Part shown: piece after piece, positions 52,771-61,222 of the stretch
Position numbering within the stretch: position 1 is the stretch's first letter
Layout: the number at the start of each line of letters is the position of its first letter
Source of the DNA: Microbacterium sp.
GTDB lineage: Bacteria; Actinomycetota; Actinomycetes; Actinomycetales; Microbacteriaceae
Assembly (NCBI GenBank): GCA_017306415.1
Contig: JAFKIL010000003.1
Coordinates: 682,001-746,000 of the forward strand
Direction: 5' to 3'
Length of the DNA: 64,000 nt
Position numbers and translations under genes: made by a program
The notes under the pieces: generated by a model
Database searches by the model: none
What the model was told of the DNA's origin: nothing
Seen by the model: only the letters and a program-made list of their open reading frames with translations

Positions 52771-54414
52771 TCAGCGTCCGGAAGTGCGCCGCACCAGCAG
52801 CGCCAGGTGCAGCGCCGTCTGCGTCTCGCCGTCGTCGAGATCGGCGCCGAGGAGCTCCTCGATGAGGGCGAGGCGCTGATAGAACACGGAGCGCGACAGA
52901 TGCGAGGCGGATGCCGCGGCGGTGCGGTTCGACGGATGCGACAGGGCGGCGCCGAGCACGTCGAGCAGGTCGCCGCCCCGCGCGAGGTCGTGGTCGACGA
53001 GGGGGGCGAGCATCCGCTCCCCGTGCTCGAGCAGCCGGTGGTCGTCGCGCAGCGTGGTCACCAGCCGCATGAGCGGTCGGGCGTCGACGCGCCGGAGCTG
53101 CGGACCCGACCCTTCGCTCCGTCTCCCGCGTGCGAGGTCGATCGCCTGCTGCAAGGAGATGAGCGCGGCGTCGAGATCGCCCGCCTCGGCCCCCACGGAG
53201 ACGATGGCGCGTTCGGCGGGGTCGGCCGCCGCGCGCGCGAACGCGATCGCCGCCGCGTCGTCGAGGCGTCCGGCGGGAGGCAGGGAGAGCAGCAGCGTGG
53301 ACGCCGGCGCGGGCACGCCGGACGGGCCCGTCCCGACGATCGCGCGACCGCCGAGGGCGCGGGCTGCGGCATCCGCGGACTCGGCCGTCACAGCCGCGCG
53401 CGAGATCACGATGCCGTGCAGGCGCCGGTTCTCGATCGCCACCCCCGCCGCGGCGAGGCGCGCGGCTGCTCCCGCGCCGCCCGAGAAGCGCCCGGTCAGC
53501 AGCCCGTCGAGGAGCCGGCGGCGCCCGACGCGGCCCCACTCGTCCACCGGGCCGTCGGCGAGCCGGCCCAGCGCGAGCGCGATCGCCCCCTGCTGCAGCA
53601 CGGCCAGCCGGTCGGCGGGATGCGGCGGCCCCGGCAGCGCGATGAGATGGCCCCAGCGGGTCCGGCGCGCCTCGACGGGCACGATGAGCCATTCGTCGGC
53701 CGCGGGGGCTCCCCCGTCGCGCAGCCGCTCCTGGGCGCGCCGGTGGGCCGTGCGGGACCGGAGCTCCCAGTCGGTGAAGAGCTCCGCCTCGATCGCGGGC
53801 GGCACCTCCGCGGCGACCACCTCGTGGGCCAGGTTCTCCAGCACGACGGGCGCACCCAGCGTGTACGACAGCTGCTGCACGACGTAGTCGGGGGGCGATC
53901 CGCGCAGCGCGAGGGCGGTGAAGCGCTCCCGCACCTCGTCCCGCGCGCGCAGGGCGGCCGTCTGCTCCGCGATGATCCCGCGGTGGACGGCCTCGGTCAC
54001 GGCGACGAACTTCACCTCGCGGTGCAGGGCCACGAGCGCCAGGCGACGTGCGCGCGCCGTCTCGACGACGACGGACGGGACCCAGCGGTAGTGCGTGCCG
54101 AGCTCGAGCACGAGTCCGGCGATGCCGACCTCCACCAGGCCCTCTATGAACGCGCGCAGCGCCGCGGGGTCGTCGGGCCAGCCCGATCCGGTCGACAGCA
54201 GCAGCTCGCCGCCGTCGAGCAGGCGCGCGACCCCGGCGCTGTCGGATGCGTGCACCCACCTGACGCGCGTGTCGAGCGCGCCACCGCCCGCGAGCACCTC
54301 CGGCAGCCCCTCGGCGACGACCCCCAGGCGCAGCACGTCGCGTACCGTCGGCAGGCCGGACCACACCACCGGACGATCCGTCCGGTTGGGATCATCTTCG
54401 TGACGGTCAGCCAT
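52771..54414 (-). CDS. PucR-family transcriptional regulator
   Basis: A 547-residue regulator. The N-terminal PucR-like domain (about 15-140: LPTVRDVLRLGVVAEGLPEVLAG, VRWVHASD) is followed by a GGDEF-like middle part and a C-terminal HTH_30 domain (LLDVLGAALSHPSNRTAAASA, SHLSRSVFYQRLALIEELLGADLDD). PucR-type proteins control purine, proline or polyamine/GABA breakdown genes. It is divergent from the semialdehyde dehydrogenase gene with 91 bases between the starts, so this is the likely regulated promoter. Confidence 0.87.
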   Translation of the reverse strand: MADRHEDDPNRTDRPVVWSGLPTVRDVLRLGVVAEGLPEVLAGGGALDTRVRWVHASDSAGVARLLDGGELLLSTGSGWPDDPAALRAFIEGLVEVGIAGLVLELGTHYRWVPSVVVETARARRLALVALHREVKFVAVTEAVHRGIIAEQTAALRARDEVRERFTALALRGSPPDYVVQQLSYTLGAPVVLENLAHEVVAAEVPPAIEAELFTDWELRSRTAHRRAQERLRDGGAPAADEWLIVPVEARRTRWGHLIALPGPPHPADRLAVLQQGAIALALGRLADGPVDEWGRVGRRRLLDGLLTGRFSGGAGAAARLAAAGVAIENRRLHGIVISRAAVTAESADAAARALGGRAIVGTGPSGVPAPASTLLLSLPPAGRLDDAAAIAFARAAADPAERAIVSVGAEAGDLDAALISLQQAIDLARGRRSEGSGPQLRRVDARPLMRLVTTLRDDHRLLEHGERMLAPLVDHDLARGGDLLDVLGAALSHPSNRTAAASASHLSRSVFYQRLALIEELLGADLDDGETQTALHLALLVRRTSGR

Positions 54415-54505
54415 AGGGACCGGTCCCCCTGCTCTGTAACACTGGGAAAGTCCAGCCTAGACGAGGGCTGGTCAATCCGTCCGAAGAGACCTGCAAGGAG
54501 TCCGG

Positions 54506-55993
54506 ATGAGCACCATCCTCCACCACGTCGGCGGCATCGAGACGGGCGCGGCCGATCGCACCGGGCCGGTCTACAACCCCGCGACCGGTGCCGTGCAGCA
54601 CGAGGTCGCGTTCGCCTCGGCGGAGGAGGTCGACGCGGCCATCGCGACGGCGGCCGCCGCGCTCCCCGGCTGGCGCGCGACCGGACTCGTCAAGCGGGCC
54701 GACGTGTTCTTCCGCCTGCGCCACCTCCTCGTCGAGCGGCAGGACGAGCTCGCCGCGATCATCACCAGCCAGCACGGCAAGGTCCTGTCCGACGCGAAGG
54801 GCGAGATCAGCCGCGGCATCGAGAACGTCGAGTTCGCCGCGGGCCTCGTGCACCTGCTCAAGGGCGAGCACTCCGAGCAGGTCGCGCGCGGTGTCGACGT
54901 GCATTCGGTGAAGCAGCCGGTCGGGGTCGTCGGCGCCATCACCCCGTTCAACTTCCCCGCCATGGTGCCGCTGTGGATGGTCTCGTCCGCGATCGCGTGC
55001 GGCAATACCGTGGTGCTCAAGCCCAGCGAGAAGGACCCCTCCGCCGCGGTGTTCATCGCGAAGCTGTTCGAGGAGGCGGGGCTTCCCGCCGGAGTGCTCA
55101 ACGTCGTCCACGGAGACAAGGTCGCCGTCGACGCGATCCTCGACTCCCCGGTGGTCCGCGCGGTGAGCTTCGTGGGCTCGACGCCCATCGCCCGCTCGAT
55201 CTACGAGCGCGCCAGCGCGAACGGCAAGCGCGTCCAGGCCCTCGGCGGCGCGAAGAACCACATGGTCGTCATGCCGGACGCCGACCTGGATGCCGCAGCC
55301 GACGCCGCGGTCTCGGCGGCGTACGGCTCCGCCGGCGAGCGCTGCATGGCGGTGTCGGTCCTGGTCGCCGTGGGCGATGAGACGGCGGACGCCCTCGTCG
55401 CCAAGGTCGCCGACCGCGTCGCGTCCCTCACGATCGGCGACGGCACGGACGCCGCGAGCGAGATGGGTCCGCTCATCACCGCGGAGCACCGCGACAAGGT
55501 CGCCTCGTACGTCACCGGAGCGACCGCCGAGGGAGCCACCGTGGTCGTGGACGGCACCGCTCAGCACTTCGACGGGGACGGCTTCTTCGTCGGCGTGAGC
55601 CTCGTCGACCACGTGCGCCCTGGCATGCGCGTGTACGACGACGAGATCTTCGGGCCGGTGCTGTCGGTCGTGCGGGTGCCGTCCTATGAGGAGGCCGTGT
55701 CGCTTATCAACGCCAACCCGTACGCGAACGGCACGGCGCTGTTCACCCGCGACGGCGGAACGGCCCGCAGCTTCGAGTTCGACATCGAGGTCGGGATGGT
55801 CGGCGTGAACGTCCCCATCCCCGTTCCCATCGGCGCATACTCGTTCGGAGGGTGGCGGAACTCCCTGTTCGGCGACTCCCACATCTACGGTCCGGAGTCG
55901 ATCCACTTCTACACGCGGTCGAAGGTGATCACCACGCGCTGGCCGGACCAGACGCCGTCGAGCGTCAACCTCGGATTCCCCAGCAACCACTGA
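54506..55993 (+). CDS. mmsA: CoA-acylating methylmalonate-semialdehyde dehydrogenase
   Basis: A 495-residue aldehyde dehydrogenase. ITPFNFPAMVPLWM at 145-158, the FVGSTPIARSIY nucleotide region, and catalytic Cys280 in GSAGERCMAVSVLV are those of the CoA-dependent MmsA/IolA group. It would convert malonate or methylmalonate semialdehyde to acetyl- or propionyl-CoA. AAGGAG precedes the ATG. The aminotransferase follows after 16 bases. Beta-alanine, valine or inositol breakdown are all possible pathways; the neighbours favour beta-alanine or polyamine-derived semialdehydes. Confidence 0.9.
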   Translation: MSTILHHVGGIETGAADRTGPVYNPATGAVQHEVAFASAEEVDAAIATAAAALPGWRATGLVKRADVFFRLRHLLVERQDELAAIITSQHGKVLSDAKGEISRGIENVEFAAGLVHLLKGEHSEQVARGVDVHSVKQPVGVVGAITPFNFPAMVPLWMVSSAIACGNTVVLKPSEKDPSAAVFIAKLFEEAGLPAGVLNVVHGDKVAVDAILDSPVVRAVSFVGSTPIARSIYERASANGKRVQALGGAKNHMVVMPDADLDAAADAAVSAAYGSAGERCMAVSVLVAVGDETADALVAKVADRVASLTIGDGTDAASEMGPLITAEHRDKVASYVTGATAEGATVVVDGTAQHFDGDGFFVGVSLVDHVRPGMRVYDDEIFGPVLSVVRVPSYEEAVSLINANPYANGTALFTRDGGTARSFEFDIEVGMVGVNVPIPVPIGAYSFGGWRNSLFGDSHIYGPESIHFYTRSKVITTRWPDQTPSSVNLGFPSNH

Positions 55994-56009
55994 CGCGAAG
56001 GACCCCGTC

Positions 56010-57389
56010 ATGACCGACATCCTCACGAACGCCGCCACCGCGACGGCCGACCCGCAGGCCGAGGCCCGCGTCCGCGGTGACGACCGCGCGCACGTGTTCC
56101 ACTCGTGGAGCGCGCAGGCGCTCATCGACCCGCTGCCCGTGGCGGGGGGTGCGGGGTCGACGTTCTGGGACTACCAGGGCACCCACTACCTCGACTTCTC
56201 GTCGCAGCTCGTGAACCTCAACCTCGGGCACCAGCATCCGGATCTCGTCGCGGCCATCCAGCACCAGGCCGGCCGGCTCGCGACCATCCAGCCGTCGATG
56301 GCCAACGATGTGCGCAGCGAGCTCGCCCGGCGGATCGCGGAGGTCGCGCCCGGCGGGTTCGAGAAGGTGTTCTTCACGAACGGCGGCGCCGACGCGAACG
56401 AGAACGCCGTGCGGATGGCGCGGATCGTCACCGGCAAGCGCAAGGTGCTGTCGATGTACCGCAGCTACCACGGCAACACGACGACCGCGATCACGCTGAC
56501 CGGCGACCCCCGGCGCTGGGCGAACGAGCCGGGTGACGGCTCGGTCGCGCACTTCTTCGGGCCCTACCCGTACCGTTCCGCGTTCCACTCCGACTCACCG
56601 GAGCAGGAGACGGCCCGCGCGCTCGAGCACCTCGAGCAGACCATCGTGCTCGAGGGCGCGTCCACGATCGCCGCGGTCATCATCGAGTCGATCGTCGGGA
56701 CGAACGGGGTGCTCATCCCGCCACCGGGCTACCTCGCGGGCGTGCGGGAGCTGTGCGACCGGTACGGCATCCTCTGGATCGCCGACGAGGTCATGGTGGG
56801 CTTCGGCCGCGTGGGCGAGTGGTTCGCCTTCCAGGCGTTCGACGCCGTCCCCGACCTCATCACGTTCGCAAAGGGCGTCAACTCCGGCTACGTGCCGCTC
56901 GGCGGCGTCGTGATCTCGGACCGCATCGCCGCGCACTTCGACACCGTGGCGTTCCCCGGCGGACTCACCTACTCGGGGCACCCCCTCGCGTGTGCGGCCG
57001 GCGTCGCGACGTTCGAGGTGTTCGCGCGGGACGGCATCCTCGAGCGCGTCCGCGACCTCGGGGCGCGCGTGGTCGCACCGCGGCTGGCGGCGATGGCGGA
57101 GCGCCACCCCTCCGTCGGCGACGTTCGCGGCATGGGCCTGTTCTGGGCGATCGAGCTGGTGCGCGACCGCGAGACGCGCGAGCCCCTCGTGCCGTTCAAC
57201 GCCGCCGGGCAGGATGCCGCGCCCGTCGCCGCCGTGGCGGCCGCGTGCAAGAAGCAGGGCGTCTGGCCGTTCACGCACTTCAATCGGCTGCACGTCGCTC
57301 CGCCGCTCGTGATCGGCGAGGCCGACCTGGTGCGCGGGCTCGACGTGATCGACCACGCCCTCGACACCGCGGACGAGTTCGCCGCGTAA
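56010..57389 (+). CDS. Class III aminotransferase
   Basis: A 459-residue PLP enzyme of the omega-amino acid group. The PLP Lys is K288 (ITFAKGVNSGYVPLGG), with IADEVMVGFGRVGEWFAFQ before it and TYSGHPLACAAG after. An MFFTNGGADANENAVRMAR block is also typical. Probable substrates are GABA, beta-alanine or putrescine-derived amines. It is cotranscribed with mmsA: transamination of beta-alanine gives malonate semialdehyde, the substrate of that enzyme (inference). GAAGGA precedes the ATG. Confidence 0.9.
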   Translation: MTDILTNAATATADPQAEARVRGDDRAHVFHSWSAQALIDPLPVAGGAGSTFWDYQGTHYLDFSSQLVNLNLGHQHPDLVAAIQHQAGRLATIQPSMANDVRSELARRIAEVAPGGFEKVFFTNGGADANENAVRMARIVTGKRKVLSMYRSYHGNTTTAITLTGDPRRWANEPGDGSVAHFFGPYPYRSAFHSDSPEQETARALEHLEQTIVLEGASTIAAVIIESIVGTNGVLIPPPGYLAGVRELCDRYGILWIADEVMVGFGRVGEWFAFQAFDAVPDLITFAKGVNSGYVPLGGVVISDRIAAHFDTVAFPGGLTYSGHPLACAAGVATFEVFARDGILERVRDLGARVVAPRLAAMAERHPSVGDVRGMGLFWAIELVRDRETREPLVPFNAAGQDAAPVAAVAAACKKQGVWPFTHFNRLHVAPPLVIGEADLVRGLDVIDHALDTADEFAA

Positions 57390-57453
57390 CTCCGGGCCCC
57401 GCCTAACCTGAACCGCAGCCGCGTGTTCGCCGTGTGCTTCCTATGACGTGCAC

Positions 57454-57500
57454 TGCCGGGAATGAATCTCCTCCGGGTGAGGTTATTCATATGCTCGGCA
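57454..57500 (+). promoter_or_regulatory. Structured 5' region of the hexapeptide-repeat gene
   Basis: TGCCG (57454-57458) pairs with CGGCA (57496-57500), ATGAAT (57462-57467) with ATTCAT (57485-57490), and CCTC (57470-57473) with GAGG (57479-57482), forming one long interrupted stem. The gene start and its strong Shine-Dalgarno follow at 57516-57529. It may be a regulatory RNA stem or an operator. Confidence 0.4.
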
Positions 57501-57526
57501 CTGTTGCGGTGCCGCAGGAGGGGATC

Positions 57527-57934
57527 GTGGGCAAGAACTACGTCGACATCGAGAACGATCACGGCGACATGCTTCGTTACCGGAAGCACGCCAACGGCCG
57601 TGGTCTGATCGCGCACGGGGCCAAGGTGCACCCGTCCGCGGTGGTGGAAGCCGGCGCCTACGTCGAGCCCGGCGCGCAGGTCGCCGCCGGGGCACGGATC
57701 GGGCGCGGCGTATGGGTCGAGACCGACGCCGTCATCGGACCGGAGGCGCAGATCGCGCCGCACGCGCACATCGGCCCGGGTGCCGCCATCGGCGCCAAGG
57801 CGAAGATCGGCGTGCGCACGCAGGTGGGCGACCACGCGTTCGTCGCCGGCGGGGCGCTGATCGGCGACGACGTCACCATCGCCGACGGTGAACGCGTCGC
57901 GACGGATCCCCGAGGCCTCAGGCTCGCCGCGTAG
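57527..57934 (+). CDS. Left-handed beta-helix (hexapeptide repeat) protein
   Basis: A 135-residue protein. After about 30 residues (GKNYVDIENDHGDMLRYRKH) come hexapeptide-type repeats with regularly spaced V/I and A/G (AKVHPSAVVEAGAYVEPGAQ, IGRGVWVETDAVIGPEAQIAP, ...), the left-handed beta-helix of acyltransferases such as LpxA and of gamma carbonic anhydrases. It is too short for a full acyltransferase, with no clear catalytic His set. The GTG at 57527 was chosen because AGGAGGGG lies 6 bases upstream; the frame stays open for about 30 codons before it, but within the stem structure. Confidence 0.72.
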   Translation: MGKNYVDIENDHGDMLRYRKHANGRGLIAHGAKVHPSAVVEAGAYVEPGAQVAAGARIGRGVWVETDAVIGPEAQIAPHAHIGPGAAIGAKAKIGVRTQVGDHAFVAGGALIGDDVTIADGERVATDPRGLRLAA

Positions 57935-58010
57935 GCCGGATAGCTCGATCGCGCGCGCGGGCCTGTGTTCGCGTTGCCGCAGCTCTTCGGGGGATGCGTC
58001 GTAGAACCGG

Positions 58011-58949
58011 TCAGTCGGTGAGGTGTGGAAAAGCCCAGGTTCCTTCGACGATCTCGGCGCGGGGCCGGTAGAGCCGCACGAGATAGTTCCAACCGTCCGT
58101 GATCGGCAGCGCGTTGGGAACGCCCTCCGGGTAGTCGCCGAACCGCACGGTGAGGGTGCCGTCGTCGTTGCGCACTCCCGTGATGTTGTTGATCGTGTAG
58201 GCACCGCGTTCGTTCGGCTCGAAGTATCCCGCTCGGTTGTAGACGGAGATGGACCAGAAGCCGTCGACCGGCACCTCCCCGACGGTCAACTCGTACCGCC
58301 CCACGGGGAGCCGGGGATCGACGCCGATGTAGATCGCTTCGGAGGTCGGCAGACCGCCCCACCCCGCAGCGGTCCCGATGAGATGGCGCACCGGCTCGAC
58401 CTCGTCCCTCGTGCCGAACATGCGATCGAACCCGGTCAGATTCCGCGCCAGGACCAGCAGCGCGCTCCGTGTCTCATCGAGCGAATCCAGGTCGTAGTCC
58501 GGCATGGTGAAGGGAATCGACGAGTCGCTGACGAGCACGATCTGATCCTGCAGCGCAGCCACCGCAGCCACATCGGCCTCGTCGGCGGGATCGACGAGGA
58601 TGCGAACCGCCACCCCCACGTAGGGGGTCTCGAACTCCTCGACTGTCAGGCGATAGTCGCCCGCATCGTGGAAGACGGCATTCACGTGGTGATTCTCATT
58701 GACCACCATCGCCGACAGATACCTCTCGCCATGCTCCGGAATGGTGAAGGTCGCGCCGTCGCGGATGTCGACCAGGGCGAAGCTGTACAGCGTGTCCCTG
58801 TTCAGCCGGATCACCGTCTGTCGATCGATCGGCGCCGGCACCCGGTGGTGCAGGAAGCGGTTCACACCACCGGAGTCCCGCTGAAGGTCCCGCATCATGC
58901 GATGAGTCTCGGCGTTGACGAAATTGTCGGCGTTCACGATGACGGACAT
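58011..58949 (-). CDS. DUF1254/DUF1214 domain protein
   Basis: A 312-residue protein. The N-terminal half (RQTVIRLNRDTLYSFALVDI, ATFTIPEHGERYLSAMVVNENHH) matches DUF1254 and the C-terminal half (DGFWSISVYNRAGYFEPNERG, LTVRFGDYPEG, NYLVRLYRPRAEI) matches DUF1214. Many relatives are exported, but no signal peptide is seen here. Function in the family is unknown. It converges on the hexapeptide gene. Confidence 0.82.
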   Translation of the reverse strand: MSVIVNADNFVNAETHRMMRDLQRDSGGVNRFLHHRVPAPIDRQTVIRLNRDTLYSFALVDIRDGATFTIPEHGERYLSAMVVNENHHVNAVFHDAGDYRLTVEEFETPYVGVAVRILVDPADEADVAAVAALQDQIVLVSDSSIPFTMPDYDLDSLDETRSALLVLARNLTGFDRMFGTRDEVEPVRHLIGTAAGWGGLPTSEAIYIGVDPRLPVGRYELTVGEVPVDGFWSISVYNRAGYFEPNERGAYTINNITGVRNDDGTLTVRFGDYPEGVPNALPITDGWNYLVRLYRPRAEIVEGTWAFPHLTD

Positions 58950-59019
58950 AGCGACATCCTGGCAGACCCGTCGTCGAGCTCGCGCGACAGGCGCAGACCG
59001 CCGTCAGCGAAAGTCGCCG

Positions 59020-59637
59020 CTACGCGGGATCGTCGGCGCGGCCGGAGAAGACGGGCTCGGCGGACGCACCCCGGCGTGGCGGAGTGACGCCGAGCACGAT
59101 GGCAAGCACGCCGAGGAACAGCGGCGCGGCGATGTAGACGACGGAACCGAGTGGTGCCACGGAGATCGCGGTGTCGACCGTGGCGGGCGAGGCCGCGAGC
59201 ACGGCGAGCACGAGCTGCGGGGCGACGAAGGCCACCAGCGTCCACAGCGGCGCCAAGTGCCATGGCCTGCGCACCGCGCCCGCCCGGGAGATGGCCACGA
59301 CGCCGACGATCGCGAGGGCGGCGCGCACGGCCTCATCGACATAACCCACGGTCGTTCCCATCCCCGCGGCGACCTCGGGGCCGGCCACGAGGAAGAAGAT
59401 CTCGACGACGACCGTCCAGACACCGAGAGCGAGGAGCGCCGTCGTGCCCAGTGCGCGGCGGTCGGTGACGCTCGGGCGTCCGAGGGCGAAGAGCCCGAGT
59501 GCGGCGGCGAACAGGACCGAGTCGAACACCCCGAGCCCTGGCAGGACCACCGCTCGGGACACCATCGGGATGACGGTGGACGCGATCAGCAGGATGCCCC
59601 CGGCGACCCACGCTCGAGATGGCGACGACGATGTCAT
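59020..59637 (-). CDS. Multi-pass membrane protein, unknown function
   Basis: A 205-residue protein with about six hydrophobic segments (AWVAGGILLIASTVIPMV, VLFAAALGLFALG, TALLALGVWTVVVEIFFLV, AALAIVGVVAIS, LWTLVAFVAPQLVLAVLAA, PLGSVVYIAAPLFLGVLAIVLG). The family is not recognised. The ATG at 59637 is 35 bases after the DUF1304 stop on the same strand, so the two are probably cotranscribed. The open frame continues upstream, but only as a shadow. Confidence 0.7.
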   Translation of the reverse strand: MTSSSPSRAWVAGGILLIASTVIPMVSRAVVLPGLGVFDSVLFAAALGLFALGRPSVTDRRALGTTALLALGVWTVVVEIFFLVAGPEVAAGMGTTVGYVDEAVRAALAIVGVVAISRAGAVRRPWHLAPLWTLVAFVAPQLVLAVLAASPATVDTAISVAPLGSVVYIAAPLFLGVLAIVLGVTPPRRGASAEPVFSGRADDPA

Positions 59638-59672
59638 GTGCGCACCGCCACGTTCCGCCGCACCGTTCGACG

Positions 59673-60077
59673 TCACGCGAACAGGAACAGGACGAAGCCG
59701 ATGAGCGGAAGCGTGCCCTGCGTCGCGGCGGCACGCAGATATCCCTTGCCGCTCGTGAGGAGCACCAGCGACGCGGCGAGCATCGAGCCGAGCGAGAAGA
59801 GGACGAGCGTCTTCCCGGAGACCGCGGCCACTGATCCGGTGCCGGCGCCACCCGCCCAGAACAGAGCGATGCCGATGATCGCGCCGATCGCCAGGAAGAG
59901 GTTGTAGAAGCCCTGGTTGTACGCCATCGGCTTCGTCGTGTCGGCGGCCTGCTGGTCGGCGACGCCGAACCGCTTCCAGATCCGGGGCTGGGTCCACTGC
60001 ACGCTCTCCATCACGAAGATGTAGACGTGGAGGAGAGCCGCGAGCGCGGCGAACACGGTGGCGATGATCGCGATCAT
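59673..60077 (-). CDS. DUF1304 family membrane protein
   Basis: A 134-residue protein with four hydrophobic segments. The motifs LLHVYIFVMESVQWTQPR and KPMAYNQGFYNLFLAIGAIIG are the hallmark of DUF1304 proteins. No function is assigned to the family. It heads a two-gene unit with the membrane protein downstream and is divergent from the LysR-effector-like gene. Confidence 0.88.
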   Translation of the reverse strand: MIAIIATVFAALAALLHVYIFVMESVQWTQPRIWKRFGVADQQAADTTKPMAYNQGFYNLFLAIGAIIGIALFWAGGAGTGSVAAVSGKTLVLFSLGSMLAASLVLLTSGKGYLRAAATQGTLPLIGFVLFLFA

Positions 60078-60134
60078 GAGCCGACACTAGCGCGCGAGCG
60101 GTGTCCCGCTCGGTGAACCGGCGCGGCGAGCGGC

Positions 60135-60140
60135 TACCGT
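60135..60140 (+). promoter_or_regulatory. Probable -10 box of a leaderless transcript
   Basis: TACCGT fits TANNNT and lies 7 bases before the ATG at 60148. This supports that ATG over the in-frame GTG at 60139, which would overlap the box. Confidence 0.45.
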
Positions 60141-60147
60141 GGAGCGC

Positions 60148-60912
60148 ATGGCCGGGAAGGATGCGAAGCGCGCGAGGCCGTCCGGCGCCGGCAGAACGAC
60201 CGGACGCAGCGGTAAGGGGGCCAGCGCCAAGGGCGGCAGCCCGAAGACAGCCAGCGCGAAGGCGTCCGGCCGGTCCGACCGTCCCGCTCCCGCCCCGCCG
60301 CCCGCCACCCCCGCGCACCCGCCGACCGGGCCGCTCCGGCTCGGCGCCGTGCCCGGCGCGACCCCCGGCAGGTGGATCTCGACGTGGCGGGAGCGGATGC
60401 CGGGGAACCCGCTCGAGCTCATTGCGCTCACGGTCGCCGACCAGCGCGCCGCGCTGACTTCGGGCGTCGTGGACGCGGCACTCGTCCGTCTCCCCGTCGA
60501 CCGCGATGGGCTGCACGTGATCCCGCTCTACGACGAGGTGCCCGTGGTCGTCGTCCCCGTCGACTCGCACCTCACCGCGGCCGATGAGCTGGAGGCATCC
60601 GATCTGGCCGGCGAGGTGCTCATCGTGGCCGCGGACGATGTCCTGGGCTTCACGGCCGACGGCACGATGACACCGACGTTCGCCCCTCTCGAGACGACGG
60701 ACTCCATGGCCATCGTCGCTGCCGGGGCGGGCGTCCTGGTCGTGCCGATGTCGATCGCGCGCCTGCACCACCGCCGCGACCTCGACCATCGCCCGCTGCG
60801 GGACGGGCCGACCTCTACGGTCGCGCTCGCGTGGGTCGCGGATCGCACGACGCCGCTCGTGGAGGCCTTCGTCGGCATCGTGCGCGGCCGCACGGCCAAC
60901 TCGTCACGGTAG
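60148..60912 (+). CDS. LysR-type effector-binding domain without HTH
   Basis: A 254-residue protein. The first 60 residues are a Lys/Ser/Ala/Pro-rich, probably disordered tail. Residues 65-254 match the LysR substrate-binding domain (LRLGAVPGATPGRW, VDAALVRLPVDRDGLHVIPLYDEVPVVVVP, MAIVAAGAGVLVVPMSIAR). No helix-turn-helix is present, so it cannot act as a classical LysR regulator. The basic tail could bind nucleic acid in its place (inference). ATG at 60148 is supported by the promoter spacing. Confidence 0.75.
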   Translation: MAGKDAKRARPSGAGRTTGRSGKGASAKGGSPKTASAKASGRSDRPAPAPPPATPAHPPTGPLRLGAVPGATPGRWISTWRERMPGNPLELIALTVADQRAALTSGVVDAALVRLPVDRDGLHVIPLYDEVPVVVVPVDSHLTAADELEASDLAGEVLIVAADDVLGFTADGTMTPTFAPLETTDSMAIVAAGAGVLVVPMSIARLHHRRDLDHRPLRDGPTSTVALAWVADRTTPLVEAFVGIVRGRTANSSR

Positions 60913-60944
60913 CGCCGCTGCGGCACGGCAACCGGGAGGCGTGC

Positions 60945-60992
60945 TGTCGTCCCGCCCTGCCGTCGTCCCCTCGACGACGGGGCGGGACGACA
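60945..60992. terminator. Palindrome downstream of the LysR-effector-like gene
   Basis: Perfect 13-bp arms, TGTCGTCCCGCCC at 60945-60957 and its complement at 60980-60992, with an inner pair CGTCGT/ACGACG. It begins 32 bases after the stop of the plus-strand gene and lies in a convergent gap. No U-tract follows, so termination is only a possible role. Confidence 0.5.
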
Positions 60993-61180
60993 CGCCGCGC
61001 CCTCCCCCGGAAGGCGGGGGATGCCGCAGACCCGATTCATGCGACATCCCCCGTGGTCCGGCGGCGGTGTTCCCCGTGCCCTCCGGACACATCCCCAGGT
61101 GGATCACCAGCGCCCCCAGTGGAAATCGGAATGCCCCCCGGCTTCTGTCTTCCCTGCGCTGTGCCGTTCCGAAGTGTCAG

Positions 61181-61199
61181 AGCACCCCGCCAGGGTGCT
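61181..61199 (-). terminator. Small hairpin after the CHAT gene
   Basis: AGCACCC (61181-61187) and GGGTGCT (61193-61199) form a 7-bp stem about 24 bases after the minus-strand stop at 61223. It is not followed by a U-tract. Confidence 0.35.
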
Positions 61200-61222
61200 G
61201 ATACATGTCCGGCCGAGAAATC

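Larger units (their letters stand above)
60913..61222. other. Convergent intergenic region with hairpins
   Basis: A 310-base gap between convergent genes with no convincing coding sequence. It has the palindrome at 60945-60992, a second inverted repeat GGGGGATG (61016-61023) with CATCCCCC (61045-61052), and a hairpin near the CHAT gene end. Confidence 0.6.
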
